A DNA stretch of 64,000 nucleotides, from the NCBI RefSeq assembly GCF_935822925.1, contig NZ_CAKXZS010000024.1:99796-163795 (forward strand). Reading direction: 5' to 3'. Made by a program: the position numbers and the translations under genes. Shown piece after piece: positions 16,676 to 25,658 of the stretch (positions within the stretch are counted from its first letter, which is position 1; each line of letters begins with the position of its first letter). Source of the DNA: Mesorhizobium ventifaucium (GTDB taxonomy: Bacteria; Pseudomonadota; Alphaproteobacteria; Rhizobiales; Rhizobiaceae). The notes under the pieces were generated by a model. It was given only the letters and a program-made list of their open reading frames with translations. It did no database searches and had not been told where the DNA came from.

Positions 16676-17089
16676 ATGTATTCGATTGGAGACCTGTCGC
16701 GGCGGACGGGAGTGAAAGCTCCTACCATCCGCTACTACGAGCAGATGGGGCTGCTGGAAGCGCCGCAGCGCTCAGAGGGCAATCAGCGGCGCTTCGCGAA
16801 GGCCGAGCTAGAGCGATTGGCATTCATTCGTCACGCCCGCGACCTTGGCCTAACGATCAACTCGATCCGGCAGCTCATCGATCTCAGCGGACATGCCGAC
16901 AGGCCGTGCGCCGATGCAGACAGGATCGCCAAAGAGCAGCTCGCCTCCGTCCGGGACCGAATTGCAAAGCTGCAGAAGTTGGAGGAGGAGCTCGAACGTA
17001 TCGCTACCTGCTGCACGGGCGAAACCATCGGGGACTGCTATGTCATCCGCGCCCTGTCCAACCACTCCCTTTGCGGGCACGAGCACTGA
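16676..17089 (+). CDS. MerR-family Zn/Cd/Pb sensor, ZntR/CadR type
   Basis: 137 residues. N-terminal winged helix (YSIGDLSRRTGVKAPTIRYY), a long dimerisation helix (about 80-110) and a C-terminal metal loop. Cysteines at 78, 112, 113 and 121 match the metal-binding Cys set of ZntR-type sensors, and the tail ends with Cys133 and two His. This supports Zn, Cd or Pb sensing rather than copper, since CueR has a two-Cys loop. The gene is divergent from the CzcN-like gene with a shared operator, and a second operator lies before the ATPase gene, so these form its regulon. ATG 16676 was chosen because its frame begins directly with the MYSIGDLS motif. Confidence 0.92.
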   Translation: MYSIGDLSRRTGVKAPTIRYYEQMGLLEAPQRSEGNQRRFAKAELERLAFIRHARDLGLTINSIRQLIDLSGHADRPCADADRIAKEQLASVRDRIAKLQKLEEELERIATCCTGETIGDCYVIRALSNHSLCGHEH

Positions 17090-17479
17090 AGGTCAGAGGG
17101 CGCATCTCATTCGCTTTGTGTAATTTGTTGTGCAGGCAGCGGGCCCGTCCGACCGAATGACCGCTCTCAAATCTGTTACCGGTCATTCGTTCAGCTAGGC
17201 TTGCTGTCGGCTTTGGGTCCATCAGCGATAATTGCGCGAATGTCGGCTATTGGGTAGCAAGGTGGGTTGAAAAAGTCGGCTTGGGTCCAACGTGCGTCGC
17301 CCCGGCTACCCGGCGTCAAACGACCGACAACCTTGCCGTTTGAATTGAATCCGATCAGCGAGCACAGAGCGCCGGTTCCGGATGTTCGCGACCGCTCCTC
17401 GTAGCGGAGCTTCGCGCCACGCTCGATCGGGGCCCTCTCAGACCGACCGTCGCCGCCCGTCGGACCCACCGGACCAGGC
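17090..17479. other. intergenic region, no gene recognised
   Basis: About 390 bp between merR and the DUF899 gene. Frames are open on the minus strand (for example 17191 to 17380) but no start, ribosome site or recognisable motif was found. It may be decayed coding sequence. Confidence 0.4.
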
Positions 17480-18268
17480 TCATTGCTTCGTGTTCGCCTC
17501 CCGGAACGCCGCCTCTCCGGCCTCCGACACCTCGGCCCACTTCTTGTCGGCCGCTGGATCCGCGGCGTAGCTGTCATGCCAGTTCCACCATTTGTAGGCC
17601 GGGGTCTGGGGATAGCCCTCGGGCGAGTCCTCCCAGGCCTCCTGCCGGCCCAGCGGCGTGATGTCGAGATAGTTCCAGGTGCCGCCCATCTGCTCGTCGC
17701 CGCGGTTGTTGATGAAGTAGGTGCGGAACACGCGGTCGCCGTCGCGGATGAACACGTTGTGGCCATGCCACTCGTCGACGCCGAAGTCGGCGTCGAAGCT
17801 GTCGGTGAGGGTGAACCACGGTATCTCCCAGCCCATCCGCGCCTTCAGCCGCGCGATATCCGCCTGAGGCGCACGCGAGACGAAAACGAGAGTGGTGTCA
17901 CGGGCGTTCAAGTGGGCGACGTGGGCGACCTGGTCGGCCACCATGGAGCAGCCGCGACAGGCATGGTCGGGCCAGCCGAACACTCCCGGCTCGAAGAAGG
18001 CGCGGTAGACGATCATCTGACGCCGACCGTCGAACAGGTCGAGCAGGCTCACCTTTCCGTCAGGGCCCTCGAACGCATAGTTCTTCTCCACGGCCATCCA
18101 CGGCATCCGCCGCCGCTCGGCGGCCAGCGCGTCACGGGCGCGGGTCTGGGCCTTTTCCTTCACGAGCAGCTGCTCGTGGGCCGCTTCCCACTCCTGCGGC
18201 GACACCACCGGCGGTGTGTGCATGGCAGTCTGTCCGCTTTTGCGTCCGCTCTCGGCTGCTGAAGTCAT
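17480..18268 (-). CDS. DUF899 family thioredoxin-like protein
   Basis: 262 residues from the ATG at 18268, which has an excellent ribosome site (AGGAGGAAGCC). The protein shows the DUF899 pattern: an N-terminal helix with WEAAHEQLLVKEKAQTRA, then RRMPWMAVEKNYAFEGPDG, the thioredoxin-like strand QMIVYRAFF, the segment HACRGCSMVAD and a C-terminal WNYLDITPLGRQE. These are cytoplasmic proteins of unknown function with a peroxiredoxin-like fold and two cysteines in CRGC. It stands alone, facing the metal island. Upstream in-frame codons to 18328 are open but lack a ribosome site. Confidence 0.85.
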   Translation of the reverse strand: MTSAAESGRKSGQTAMHTPPVVSPQEWEAAHEQLLVKEKAQTRARDALAAERRRMPWMAVEKNYAFEGPDGKVSLLDLFDGRRQMIVYRAFFEPGVFGWPDHACRGCSMVADQVAHVAHLNARDTTLVFVSRAPQADIARLKARMGWEIPWFTLTDSFDADFGVDEWHGHNVFIRDGDRVFRTYFINNRGDEQMGGTWNYLDITPLGRQEAWEDSPEGYPQTPAYKWWNWHDSYAADPAADKKWAEVSEAGEAAFREANTKQ

Positions 18269-18660
18269 GGCTTCCTCCTGATCTGGGCGCGCGCCTCGTC
18301 GCTGAAGCACGGCTCGTTCGCTGCTCATCGCTCGTTCTTGGGCCTGAAATAGTCTGGCATCGGAAAACGACCAGTGGGAGTAACAAGTGTGGCGCTATTC
18401 CGATGGAGCGCCGATCAAACCCGGCGGGGTGCGCCGGAAGCGGTTGTGTTCCAATCACAATGCTCCCTGCGGGGCGTCTATGATGACACCGCGGGGCCGA
18501 TTCGTCGGGAGCGACCTGGTGATCCAGCGCTTTGAGCGCCTAGAGGGGACGAGTGCCCCGATGGATTGGCTGCGATCGACGCCGCGTGGGGAGTTGCGCC
18601 TTCGAGCGCCAGAACAGGGCCGGCGAGCATCGTAGCCGCCCGTTTGAGCAGGAGAAGGAA
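18269..18660. other. intergenic region, no gene recognised
   Basis: About 390 bp between the DUF899 start and the IS110 relic. Short frames exist on both strands but none has a ribosome site or a recognisable motif. Given the relic next to it, this may be decayed insertion-sequence DNA. Confidence 0.35.
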
Positions 18661-18892
18661 ATGATTGGAGACATATCCGCATTTGTAAGGCGTCGACTGG
18701 GCATCGGCGACGCACTACGCCTATGCACTGGATGCCGACGGAAGAAAACTCGGCCATCGCCCGTTGCCACATAGCGGCGAGGGAGTGGCCGAATTGGCCA
18801 ACTGGATCAGATCCACGACGGGCCATGAGCCGGACCGTGTCGCCATCGGGATAGAGGTCCCGCATGGGCCTGTCGCCATGAGCCGTCATTGA
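18661..18892 (+). mobile_element. IS110-family transposase relic (N-terminal fragment)
   Basis: The ATG at 18661 (with GGAGAAGG upstream) opens MIGDISAFV, then one extra A at about 18688 shifts the frame; the next frame continues GVDWASATHYAYALDADGRK and later AIGIEVPHGPV, the start of the RuvC-like DEDD domain of IS110 transposases (first Asp in VDWAS, Glu in IEVPHG). A TGA at 18890-18892 ends it after about 75 residues, compared with more than 300 in intact elements. The rest of the transposase is absent. A dead remnant, not a mobile copy. Confidence 0.75.
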
Positions 18893-19261
18893 AGGAAGCC
18901 ACTAGAACGTCAGCTTCGGGCGCCAGGAGCGACATTGCTTCACCAGAATGAACTCTAACTTGGATTTAGACCAAAACTAGCAAGTCCTCTATGTCATCGG
19001 CGTGAAAGGCTGACGCTCAACCCAGTAGCCTCTGACTCACTCCGACCTTCCCGGCGCGGTCGTGCCATTTGCAAACATCGGCCATCCAATTGCGAAGGGG
19101 ATTTTTAGCGACGCAAATGCGACCTGATCAGATCGTGCGACTTGCTGGACGGAGCAGCCGGAAATTTACAGCTGCCTCCTTCTACAAAACGCGAGAGCGA
19201 GCCATGATGGCCCTTCGTATTCTTTCCAAGACAATTCAACCAAGAGAAGCGAAGCGGCCCT
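18893..19261. other. intergenic region, no gene recognised
   Basis: About 370 bp between the IS110 relic and the alpha/beta-hydrolase gene. No coding frame with a ribosome site and no clear promoter boxes or repeats were seen. Confidence 0.35.
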
Positions 19262-20929
19262 ATGCGTAGCTGGGTGACAAGGTTTTGGCGGTCGCTTGCT
19301 GCCGGCGGCCTGGTCTTGGGCACACTGTTCTTCGTCGCTTCGCTGACGCCGACGCTCATCCCCCGAACTTATCTGACCCAGGGCGTGCTATCCGGGGCAT
19401 GTTTCGCAGTCGGATACGGTGTCGGCGTCGCGTGGCGCGGGCTATGGACCTATATGGAGCTTCCGGAACCGCGTGAGCGGCTCCTGGTCGCTCTCAAGAT
19501 CGTCGCCGCGGCCGTTTGCGCCGCCATCGCCATACTGTTTCTGTGGTGGGCGGCAGAATGGCAGAATTCGATCCGTCGACTGATGGACCTCGAACCCGTG
19601 ACGAGTGCACATCCGTTCGAAATCTGTTTGATTGCGATCGTCACATTCCTGGTGGTCATAGCGCTTGCCCGGCTCTTCAAGGGCATCTCTCGTTTGATTG
19701 CGGAGCGGTCCGGCCGTTTCGTCCCGCGCAGGGTTTCGAGGGTAATCGGTTTCGCCGTCGCGATATTGTTGTTCTGGGCGGTCGCAAACGGTGTGCTCGT
19801 CCGCTACGCGCTCCGCGTGGCCGACTCGTCCTTCGCTGCGCTCGACGCCCTCATCGAACCGGACCGGCCGCAACCGGAATCTCCGCTCAAGACCGGCAGC
19901 CCGGCTTCGCTCGTCGGCTGGGAAGAACTTGGACGGGCGGGGCGAGAATTCATCGCGACGGGACCCACCGCTGCAGAGATAGCCGCGTTCACGCACGCAA
20001 ATGCACTCGAGCCTATCCGGGTCTATGTCGGGCTTCGCGTGGCGGACACGGCCGAGGATAGGGCGCAAATCGCCCTCGAAGAGCTGAAACGCCTTAGCGC
20101 CTTCGAACGCTCCGTACTCGTCGTCGTCACGCCGACCGGCAGCGGCTGGGTCGATCCCGCTGCCATGAATTCAGTCGAGTACCTCCACAGGGGCGACGTG
20201 GCGAGCGTCGCACAGCAGTACTCCTATCTGTCGAGTCCGCTGTCGTTGCTGTTCGAGCCGGAATACGGCTCGGAAGCAGCACAGGCTCTGTTTGCCGCGG
20301 TCTATGGATACTGGACGACGCTTCCGCGCGAGAGCCGGCCAAAACTCTATCTGCATGGCCTGAGTCTCGGAGCGTTGAACTCCGAGAAGTCGGCAGAGCT
20401 TTTCGAGATACTGGGTGACCCTATCCAGGGGGCGCTGTGGAGCGGTCCACCGTTCGAAGCCAGGATGTGGCGCAGCGTGACGGAGCATCGCAACCCCGGC
20501 TCACCGGCCTGGCTGCCGCAATTCCGGGACGGTTCCTTCATCCGTTTCGTGAACCAGGACGGCGGACCCGATCCGACCGACGCACCCTGGGGTCCGCTGC
20601 GCATCGTGTACCTCCAATATGCGAGCGATGCGATCACGTTTTTCGATTATCGCGATTTCTATCGCCGTCCTGCCTGGATGGATGCGCCACGCGGTCCGGA
20701 CGTCTCGCCGGAGCTGCGTTGGTACCCCGTCGTGACGATGCTCCAGCTGGCCCTCGACATGGCAGTCGCCACTGGTACGCCGATGGGCTACGGACATGTC
20801 TTTGCGCCCGAACACTACGTCAACGCGTGGCTCGCCGTGACCGATCCGCAGGGTTGGTCGGCCGACCAGATAGCGCAGCTGAAGCAACATCTCGCGGCTC
20901 GCGCGAGGCCATGTGACGGCTGCCTGTGA
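19262..20929 (+). CDS. membrane-anchored alpha/beta-hydrolase family protein
   Basis: 555 residues. The N-terminal third has four or five transmembrane helices (about 12-205), and the remainder is a soluble domain facing the periplasm or cytoplasm. The domain holds the nucleophile elbow GLSLGALNSE near residues 366-375, in which Ser is the likely catalytic residue. It matches the group annotated as alpha/beta-hydrolase family protein with two Pfam parts, an N-terminal membrane part and a catalytic C-terminal part. Substrate unknown; probably a lipid or ester. The gene stands alone. GAGAAGCG about 9 bases upstream of the ATG is a fair ribosome site. Confidence 0.85.
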   Translation: MRSWVTRFWRSLAAGGLVLGTLFFVASLTPTLIPRTYLTQGVLSGACFAVGYGVGVAWRGLWTYMELPEPRERLLVALKIVAAAVCAAIAILFLWWAAEWQNSIRRLMDLEPVTSAHPFEICLIAIVTFLVVIALARLFKGISRLIAERSGRFVPRRVSRVIGFAVAILLFWAVANGVLVRYALRVADSSFAALDALIEPDRPQPESPLKTGSPASLVGWEELGRAGREFIATGPTAAEIAAFTHANALEPIRVYVGLRVADTAEDRAQIALEELKRLSAFERSVLVVVTPTGSGWVDPAAMNSVEYLHRGDVASVAQQYSYLSSPLSLLFEPEYGSEAAQALFAAVYGYWTTLPRESRPKLYLHGLSLGALNSEKSAELFEILGDPIQGALWSGPPFEARMWRSVTEHRNPGSPAWLPQFRDGSFIRFVNQDGGPDPTDAPWGPLRIVYLQYASDAITFFDYRDFYRRPAWMDAPRGPDVSPELRWYPVVTMLQLALDMAVATGTPMGYGHVFAPEHYVNAWLAVTDPQGWSADQIAQLKQHLAARARPCDGCL

Positions 20930-21183
20930 CGGCGCTGGCTGTCCATGACATGGGCAGCGCGAGCGGAAGCCAACGAGGCACGCCGGAACCGCGGGCCGCG
21001 GCGACAGGCACCACGCCCTCGTCACGTCTGATGCGGCGCAGGTCGACGACACGGCCATCGCGCTCCCTCAACGCGATTTCAAAGTAACCGCCGGCGCGGC
21101 TGACCCGATAGACGAAAAAAGCGCCCGCGGCAGTCCACGCGGCGGGCGTCCCGAAAACCACGGTTGCGCAGCGGCCTCCCGCC

Positions 21184-21451
21184 TTGTGCGGGCAGGCTGT
21201 CGAGCGTGCCGGAGCCGATCACCGCTGCGCGGTGCATCAGCGCGGGATCGAGGTCGGTTCGGCGGCGAGCTTCATGTAGGTCGGGCCGAGCGCATCGAGC
21301 GCGATGGCCGAGGCCCGGCGCCGCAAACGGCGGGGGTGCCGAAGAACGGCATGGGGATGGCGTTCTGTATCGAGGGCGTGCCCGGGAGCGCCGACATGGT
21401 GAAGGTGGATGTACCGAGCGCAATGGCGGCGGGCATCAGCCGGCGCGGATC
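21184..21451 (-). pseudogene. GntP-family permease relic
   Basis: Minus-strand pieces in three frames match a GntP-type gluconate/hydroxybutyrate permease: PRRLMPAAIALGTSTFTMS with IQNAIPMPFFGT, then PPFAAPGLG in another frame, then LDALGPTYMKLAAE, then ALMHRAAVIGSGTLDSLP. In intact permeases the third piece is far downstream of the second, so a large internal deletion has joined them. At least three frame changes occur. It abuts the patatin relic without a start codon. Clearly non-functional. Confidence 0.65.
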
Positions 21452-21690
21452 GTGCGAGGATGTCTTGCCGAGGTCGTCGGCGTAAGCGGCAAGGAAGGCG
21501 TTGGCCGATTTCCGCCCTTCGTCGCGCAGCATCGTGAGGAACGCCCATTCGGCGTTGAGCTTGGAAGAATAGCCGAAATCGACCATCATGTCGCTCGCCA
21601 TGCGGAATGCGCATGCCCGCCCATTGCCCGCCTTCGCTGTTTCCGGCGTCCGCCACCTGCCGCAGCAGGGCGATCATGCGCAACTCCTCC
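21452..21690 (-). pseudogene. patatin-like phospholipase relic (C-terminal end)
   Basis: Minus-strand codons LLRQVADAGNSEGGQWAGM followed, after a two-base loss near 21610, by ASDMMVDFGYSSKLNAEW and LGKTSS match the C-terminal end of rhizobial patatin-like phospholipases. The catalytic domain is missing. It runs straight into the GntP relic, so the two were fused by deletion. Assignment rests on remembered family sequence. Confidence 0.55.
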
Positions 21691-21709
21691 GTGCCTGTCC
21701 TTTGGTTCG

Positions 21710-23133
21710 TCATAGGGGAGTGATCGCCGGCGGCTTCCAGGAGCCATCAAGGATCGAGACTGGCCCCTCCTTAGGCATGTACAGGCGCAGCATAACACTG
21801 AATTTCCCTTTGGGAGCGGGTAGCCAATTCGGCTCCTTGTCCTTGCCGGGCGAATCCGCTTGGAGATAAATATCCGCTGAGCCGTCCGCGTTCGCCTTGA
21901 GATTGTCGCGCTGGCTAATCGTGTAGCGGTTGAGCGCATTGGGAACGAAGAAACGACCTTCGTCATACATTGTCAGCGACCAGAACCCGCTGGCCGCGAC
22001 CGGCGGCAACTGGCCCTTCTCGAAACGAAGGACATATTTGTTGCTCCCGTCATAGTCTTTGCCATCGGGACCTTTCTCCGAGGTCGGGTACACCGCATCA
22101 GCAGGCAGATTCCAGCCCGGCCCGAGCATGTTGCACAAGGCGCGCAATACATAGTCCGTGCCCAGTTGGCCACGGCTGGGCCGAAGTAGATCCAGCCGTT
22201 GATCGTGGCCTGGCTCTCCTTCTTGAACCGCTCAAGCATTCTCTGCAGCGCAAGTTTTGGGACAGCATCGACCGCGGCCTTATCGAATGCGCTGAGCTTG
22301 CTCCGGTCGAAGTCTCGCCCAGGAGTAAATCCGATGGTGGCCATTCGCGCGATCATCGGCTCGTCCTGCGGCAAAGGCGGGTTTGTCTTCATCAACTCTG
22401 CAAGATAGCTGAAATAATCATTGACGCTCAGAGCGTTCACCTGATTCACCGGCGGGGTTTTCATATCGATATTGGGGTCTACGCTGACCGGAGGGGGCAT
22501 GTAGGGTTTGCCATATTGGCTCAGCGGAACCAGCGAGACCTTGTCCTGCAACGCGTGGACCTCCGCGTAATCCTCCGGCGTGCCGGTGCAATAAATACGC
22601 CCCAATAGCCAGACGATGCCGGTCGGCGATTTGTATTCGGTGACGCCCGCAGGTAGGTCGCCGGACCATCCCGGACCCGTGATGGCGTAGGTCTCTGGCT
22701 TTTGGCCCGTGGTCCTCGTCCCTGGAGATTGGAAGACATCCGTCCAGCCGCTCAGCATCGGCATCTGGAAATACCGATCACCCATGTCTGGCGTCGTCAG
22801 AACCATCGGCTCCTTCGAGACGTCGAGCCAGGCATCCGTGTAGAGCGTATCGGCGTTGGGGGCGGGAACGGAACGGTCATCAACGGCCGGGTAGCTGCGC
22901 ATGCGGCGCAACTGGCCCATTGGCGCGCGCGTCGCGCCGGCGGTCGCGACGTTGGTGAGCTGCCTGCGGGTCATGTCCATGATCGCGAGCGGATAGCCGA
23001 AGATGTAGGCATCGATAGCGGCGCTTAGAACCGACTTCTGATTGGCAGTATCGGCTCGTGTGACAGAAGCTATTGACCCTCCAGCCAACAGACTCAAGCC
23101 ACCTAAAGTGATATCTCGTCGGGAAATCTTCAT
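21710..23133 (-). pseudogene. DUF1254/DUF1214 secreted protein, frameshifted
   Basis: Reads as one protein of about 470 residues: Tat-type signal SRRDITLGGLSLLAGG, a DUF1254 domain (DAYIFGYPLAIMDMTR, PNADTLYTDAWLDVS) and a C-terminal DUF1214 domain (SGFWSLTMYDEGRFF, YTISQRDNLKANADGS). The frame breaks near 22161, where a C is missing from a short run: restoring it gives VANWGTDYVLRALCNM. Such proteins are periplasmic and of uncertain function. The ATG at 23133 has GGGAG upstream. Because the lesion is one base in a homopolymer, a sequencing error is a real alternative to a dead gene. Confidence 0.85.
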
Positions 23134-23350
23134 TGCGGCAGCTCCCATCTTGAGACCGTTGGAAATCATCGGAAAGAATAACAAGTCCCTCTAACCGCAA
23201 CAAGCAACTTGAAAGCCCTATGTAACCAAGCACGTAACATCTAAAATGCGGTAGTGAAGTTTCGCCTAGGACAAAAACGCCGCTGCGCAGCAGCAACCGC
23301 TAACCGAAGAAGCGCTTCTCTGCGTCGGTGGCTCGTGAGCCGGGGAGGTC

Positions 23351-24427
23351 TTACGGCACGGCCGCGAAGAACAAGAACACTGCGAAGATCACCAGATGTA
23401 CGATGCCCTGAAGCACTGTCGTCCGGCCGGTACCCAACGTGATCACACTGACGATCAACGTCAGTACCAGCAGGGTTTGGTCTTTGTCGTCCAAACCAAG
23501 GGCAAGGGGCTGGCCAATCACAATTGAAACGAGCGCTACGGCGGGTATGGTCAGGCCGATTGCAGCGAGAATCGAACCTAACGACAAGTTAAGACTGGTC
23601 TGCAGCCGGTTGGCTTGAGCCGCCCTGAGCGCTGCCAGACATTCTGGAAGCAGCACCACGGCCGCGATGACTATCCCTACGACTGCCTTTGGTACTCCGA
23701 GCCAGGCGATTCCTGCCTCCACCGTCGGCGTCAGAGATTTCGCAAGCCCAACCACCGCCACCAGTGCGGCGAACAGCAATCCCAAGCTGACGCCCGCCGT
23801 TCTGTTCGAAGGCGGTGGCAGATGCCCTTCTTCGCCGGCGTCGAGCGGAAGGAAATAGTCGCGGTGCCGCACGGTCTGGACGAAGACGAACGAGATATAG
23901 AGGACCAGTGAGACAATCCCCGCGAAGATGAGTTGCGGGGTGCTGAACATCGGACCGACCGACGTCGCGACGACGTTTGGCACGACCATTGTCAGCGTCG
24001 TGAGCGCGGCAAGCACGGCCAAGGCAGCGCTCGCGCCCTGAAGTTGGAATCCCTGTTCGTGATGACGCACGCCTCCCCAGAGAAGGCACAGACCGATGAT
24101 GCCGTTCATTACGATCATGACTGCGGCGAACACGGTATCGCGTGCTAGCCCTGCCTTTTCAGCCGGAGCTGAAATCATCACCGAGACGATCAGCGCTACC
24201 TCGATGATTGTGACGGCGAGGGCCAGGACAAGTGTGCCAAAGGGTTCGCCCGTGCGGTGCGCGACGACTTCGGCATGGTATACGGCCGCAAAGACAGTGG
24301 CGATCAAGGCTATTCCTGCGGCCGCGGCAATAAGGCCGCCGACACCTGCAAAGAACGTCGTCAGCAGGATCACCCACGCCACCACTGGCCACACCCATGC
24401 CCACCATGGCGTTTGTTCTGTTGTCAC
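23351..24427 (-). CDS. calcium/cation:proton antiporter, y4hA/ChaA type
   Basis: 358-residue membrane protein of the CaCA exchanger superfamily with about eleven helices. Both alpha repeats are visible: the acidic helix VTIIEVALIVSVM in the first half and AVVLLPECLAALRAAQANRLQTS in the second, with the Glu residues that bind the cation. This matches the rhizobial protein first named y4hA and E. coli ChaA. It exports Ca2+, Na+ or K+ in exchange for protons at the inner membrane. The gene stands alone on the minus strand between the DUF1254 pseudogene and the DUF2092 group. Confidence 0.88.
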   Translation of the reverse strand: MTTEQTPWWAWVWPVVAWVILLTTFFAGVGGLIAAAAGIALIATVFAAVYHAEVVAHRTGEPFGTLVLALAVTIIEVALIVSVMISAPAEKAGLARDTVFAAVMIVMNGIIGLCLLWGGVRHHEQGFQLQGASAALAVLAALTTLTMVVPNVVATSVGPMFSTPQLIFAGIVSLVLYISFVFVQTVRHRDYFLPLDAGEEGHLPPPSNRTAGVSLGLLFAALVAVVGLAKSLTPTVEAGIAWLGVPKAVVGIVIAAVVLLPECLAALRAAQANRLQTSLNLSLGSILAAIGLTIPAVALVSIVIGQPLALGLDDKDQTLLVLTLIVSVITLGTGRTTVLQGIVHLVIFAVFLFFAAVP

Positions 24428-24520
24428 GCCGGTACGAGCCCTTATGTTACCGGTACACTGGGAGCCATGCCTCTACGGCAGACACTTGCTTGCGTTGCCT
24501 GGCCGAGCCGCATCGTTCCG

Positions 24521-24844
24521 TCAATCGATGTACACGACGACATAACGGCTGCCGTATGGCTGGTAGTAGGAAGCGCCGCAGCGCCAGACCACCACGCCGT
24601 TGACCGATGTCCGCACGCAACCTGCCGGCAGTGTGCTGACATAAATGGCTGAACGGCGAATGACCCGGCGCGTCGTGCGCCGCGCCACGCCGGCGACGCT
24701 GCCGGGTGTAGCCGGACGGCCGATGACAGCGTGTGCGTCGCCGACAAGGCTCAGGAAAGGCACGGCCGAACTCATGCCATCGGCGAAAATCATGGCGAGC
24801 GCGGCAAAGGCGATCCCGGCCCACCTCGAGCGATGCCTGGTCAT
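24521..24844 (-). CDS. small exported protein of unknown function
   Basis: 107 residues with a signal peptide (hydrophobic about 9-22, ending DAHA). The mature part has a basic stretch (VARRTTRRVIRR) and a short conserved-looking C-terminal domain, STLPAGCVRTSVNGVVVW followed by CGASYYQPYGSRYVVVY, whose two Cys may pair. I recognise the layout from small secreted proteins in rhizobia but no named function. It overlaps the end of the DUF2092 gene by four bases (ATGA), so the two are co-translated and probably act in the same envelope process. Confidence 0.75.
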   Translation of the reverse strand: MTRHRSRWAGIAFAALAMIFADGMSSAVPFLSLVGDAHAVIGRPATPGSVAGVARRTTRRVIRRSAIYVSTLPAGCVRTSVNGVVVWRCGASYYQPYGSRYVVVYID

Positions 24845-25644
24845 TGCACTCCCTCCGCGAAAAACTCGCCGATCTCGTCGGCGCTCATCTCTTCAAGCTT
24901 TCTTGCGCCTTCCGGCGCAGTGAATGTGAACTGTGCCTGATCGATCTGCGGCGCGACGTTCCAGTCACTGAGCCGCAGCGAATATTGCGGCGCGCCGGTG
25001 ACCCATTTGGTGGTGATCACATATTTTAGCGGCAGCGGCTGATCGCCTTTCTGAATCCAGATCTGCCAATCGACTCTCGGGTTGCGGAAGGCCAACTGGT
25101 CGCACTCGACTCCGTCCACGAAACCAGTCCCCACATGGACCCCTTTGATAACGTCCTCGGCGAGCACCGCGTATGGATCGGCGGCAAAGAGGTCGGCTCC
25201 AGAAGCGTCGAATCCGGTCGCAGCCCGGACCTCCTCGACAGCCTCGTCGATTGTCGGGCCGGGGCTTTCGAGCTGACCGTAAACATTAGCCTTCTTGCCG
25301 TAGATCGAGACCGTTTTGCCGTCGAACGTCAGCACGGCATCGACGAAAGTTCCCTTGCGGGAGACGTGGAGCTTGCCAGGGCGTTCGACCGCGATGGATC
25401 CGGAGGCGCTGTATTGCAGCTTCTGTCCTTCAATATCGACGACTTCGGTGTCGGCGTCATAATTGACCGTGAAGGTCTTCAGTCCGGCGACGTAGTCCGC
25501 CATTGCGTGAAGAATCTTGTCCGCCTCAGGCTCGATCTGCTGGGCGATTGCCGGGGTGGTGGCTATGCCGAAAGCAATGATACAAGCCCCGCCAAGCGTC
25601 CAAAAGCGCGCGGAGTAGCAAATCCCTACCGTCCTCTCTTTCAT
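24841..25644 (-). CDS. DUF2092 periplasmic protein
   Basis: 267 residues from the ATG at 25644. Signal peptide (about 9-35, ending AIAQQ), then a LolA-like beta-sheet domain: TFTVNYDADTEVVDIEGQ, YSASGSIAVERPGKL, VDAVLTFDGKTVSIYGK and a C-terminal QFTFTAPEGA. DUF2092 proteins are predicted periplasmic lipid or lipoprotein carriers of the LolA/LppX fold. The start is uncertain: GGGAGG abuts the ATG, and the frame is open to a TTG at 25662 that overlaps the stop of the beta-barrel gene. It lies between that barrel gene and the small exported protein gene, forming a three-gene envelope operon. Confidence 0.85.
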   Translation of the reverse strand: MKERTVGICYSARFWTLGGACIIAFGIATTPAIAQQIEPEADKILHAMADYVAGLKTFTVNYDADTEVVDIEGQKLQYSASGSIAVERPGKLHVSRKGTFVDAVLTFDGKTVSIYGKKANVYGQLESPGPTIDEAVEEVRAATGFDASGADLFAADPYAVLAEDVIKGVHVGTGFVDGVECDQLAFRNPRVDWQIWIQKGDQPLPLKYVITTKWVTGAPQYSLRLSDWNVAPQIDQAQFTFTAPEGARKLEEMSADEIGEFFAEGVQ

Positions 25645-25658
25645 CCTCCCTACGTTCG

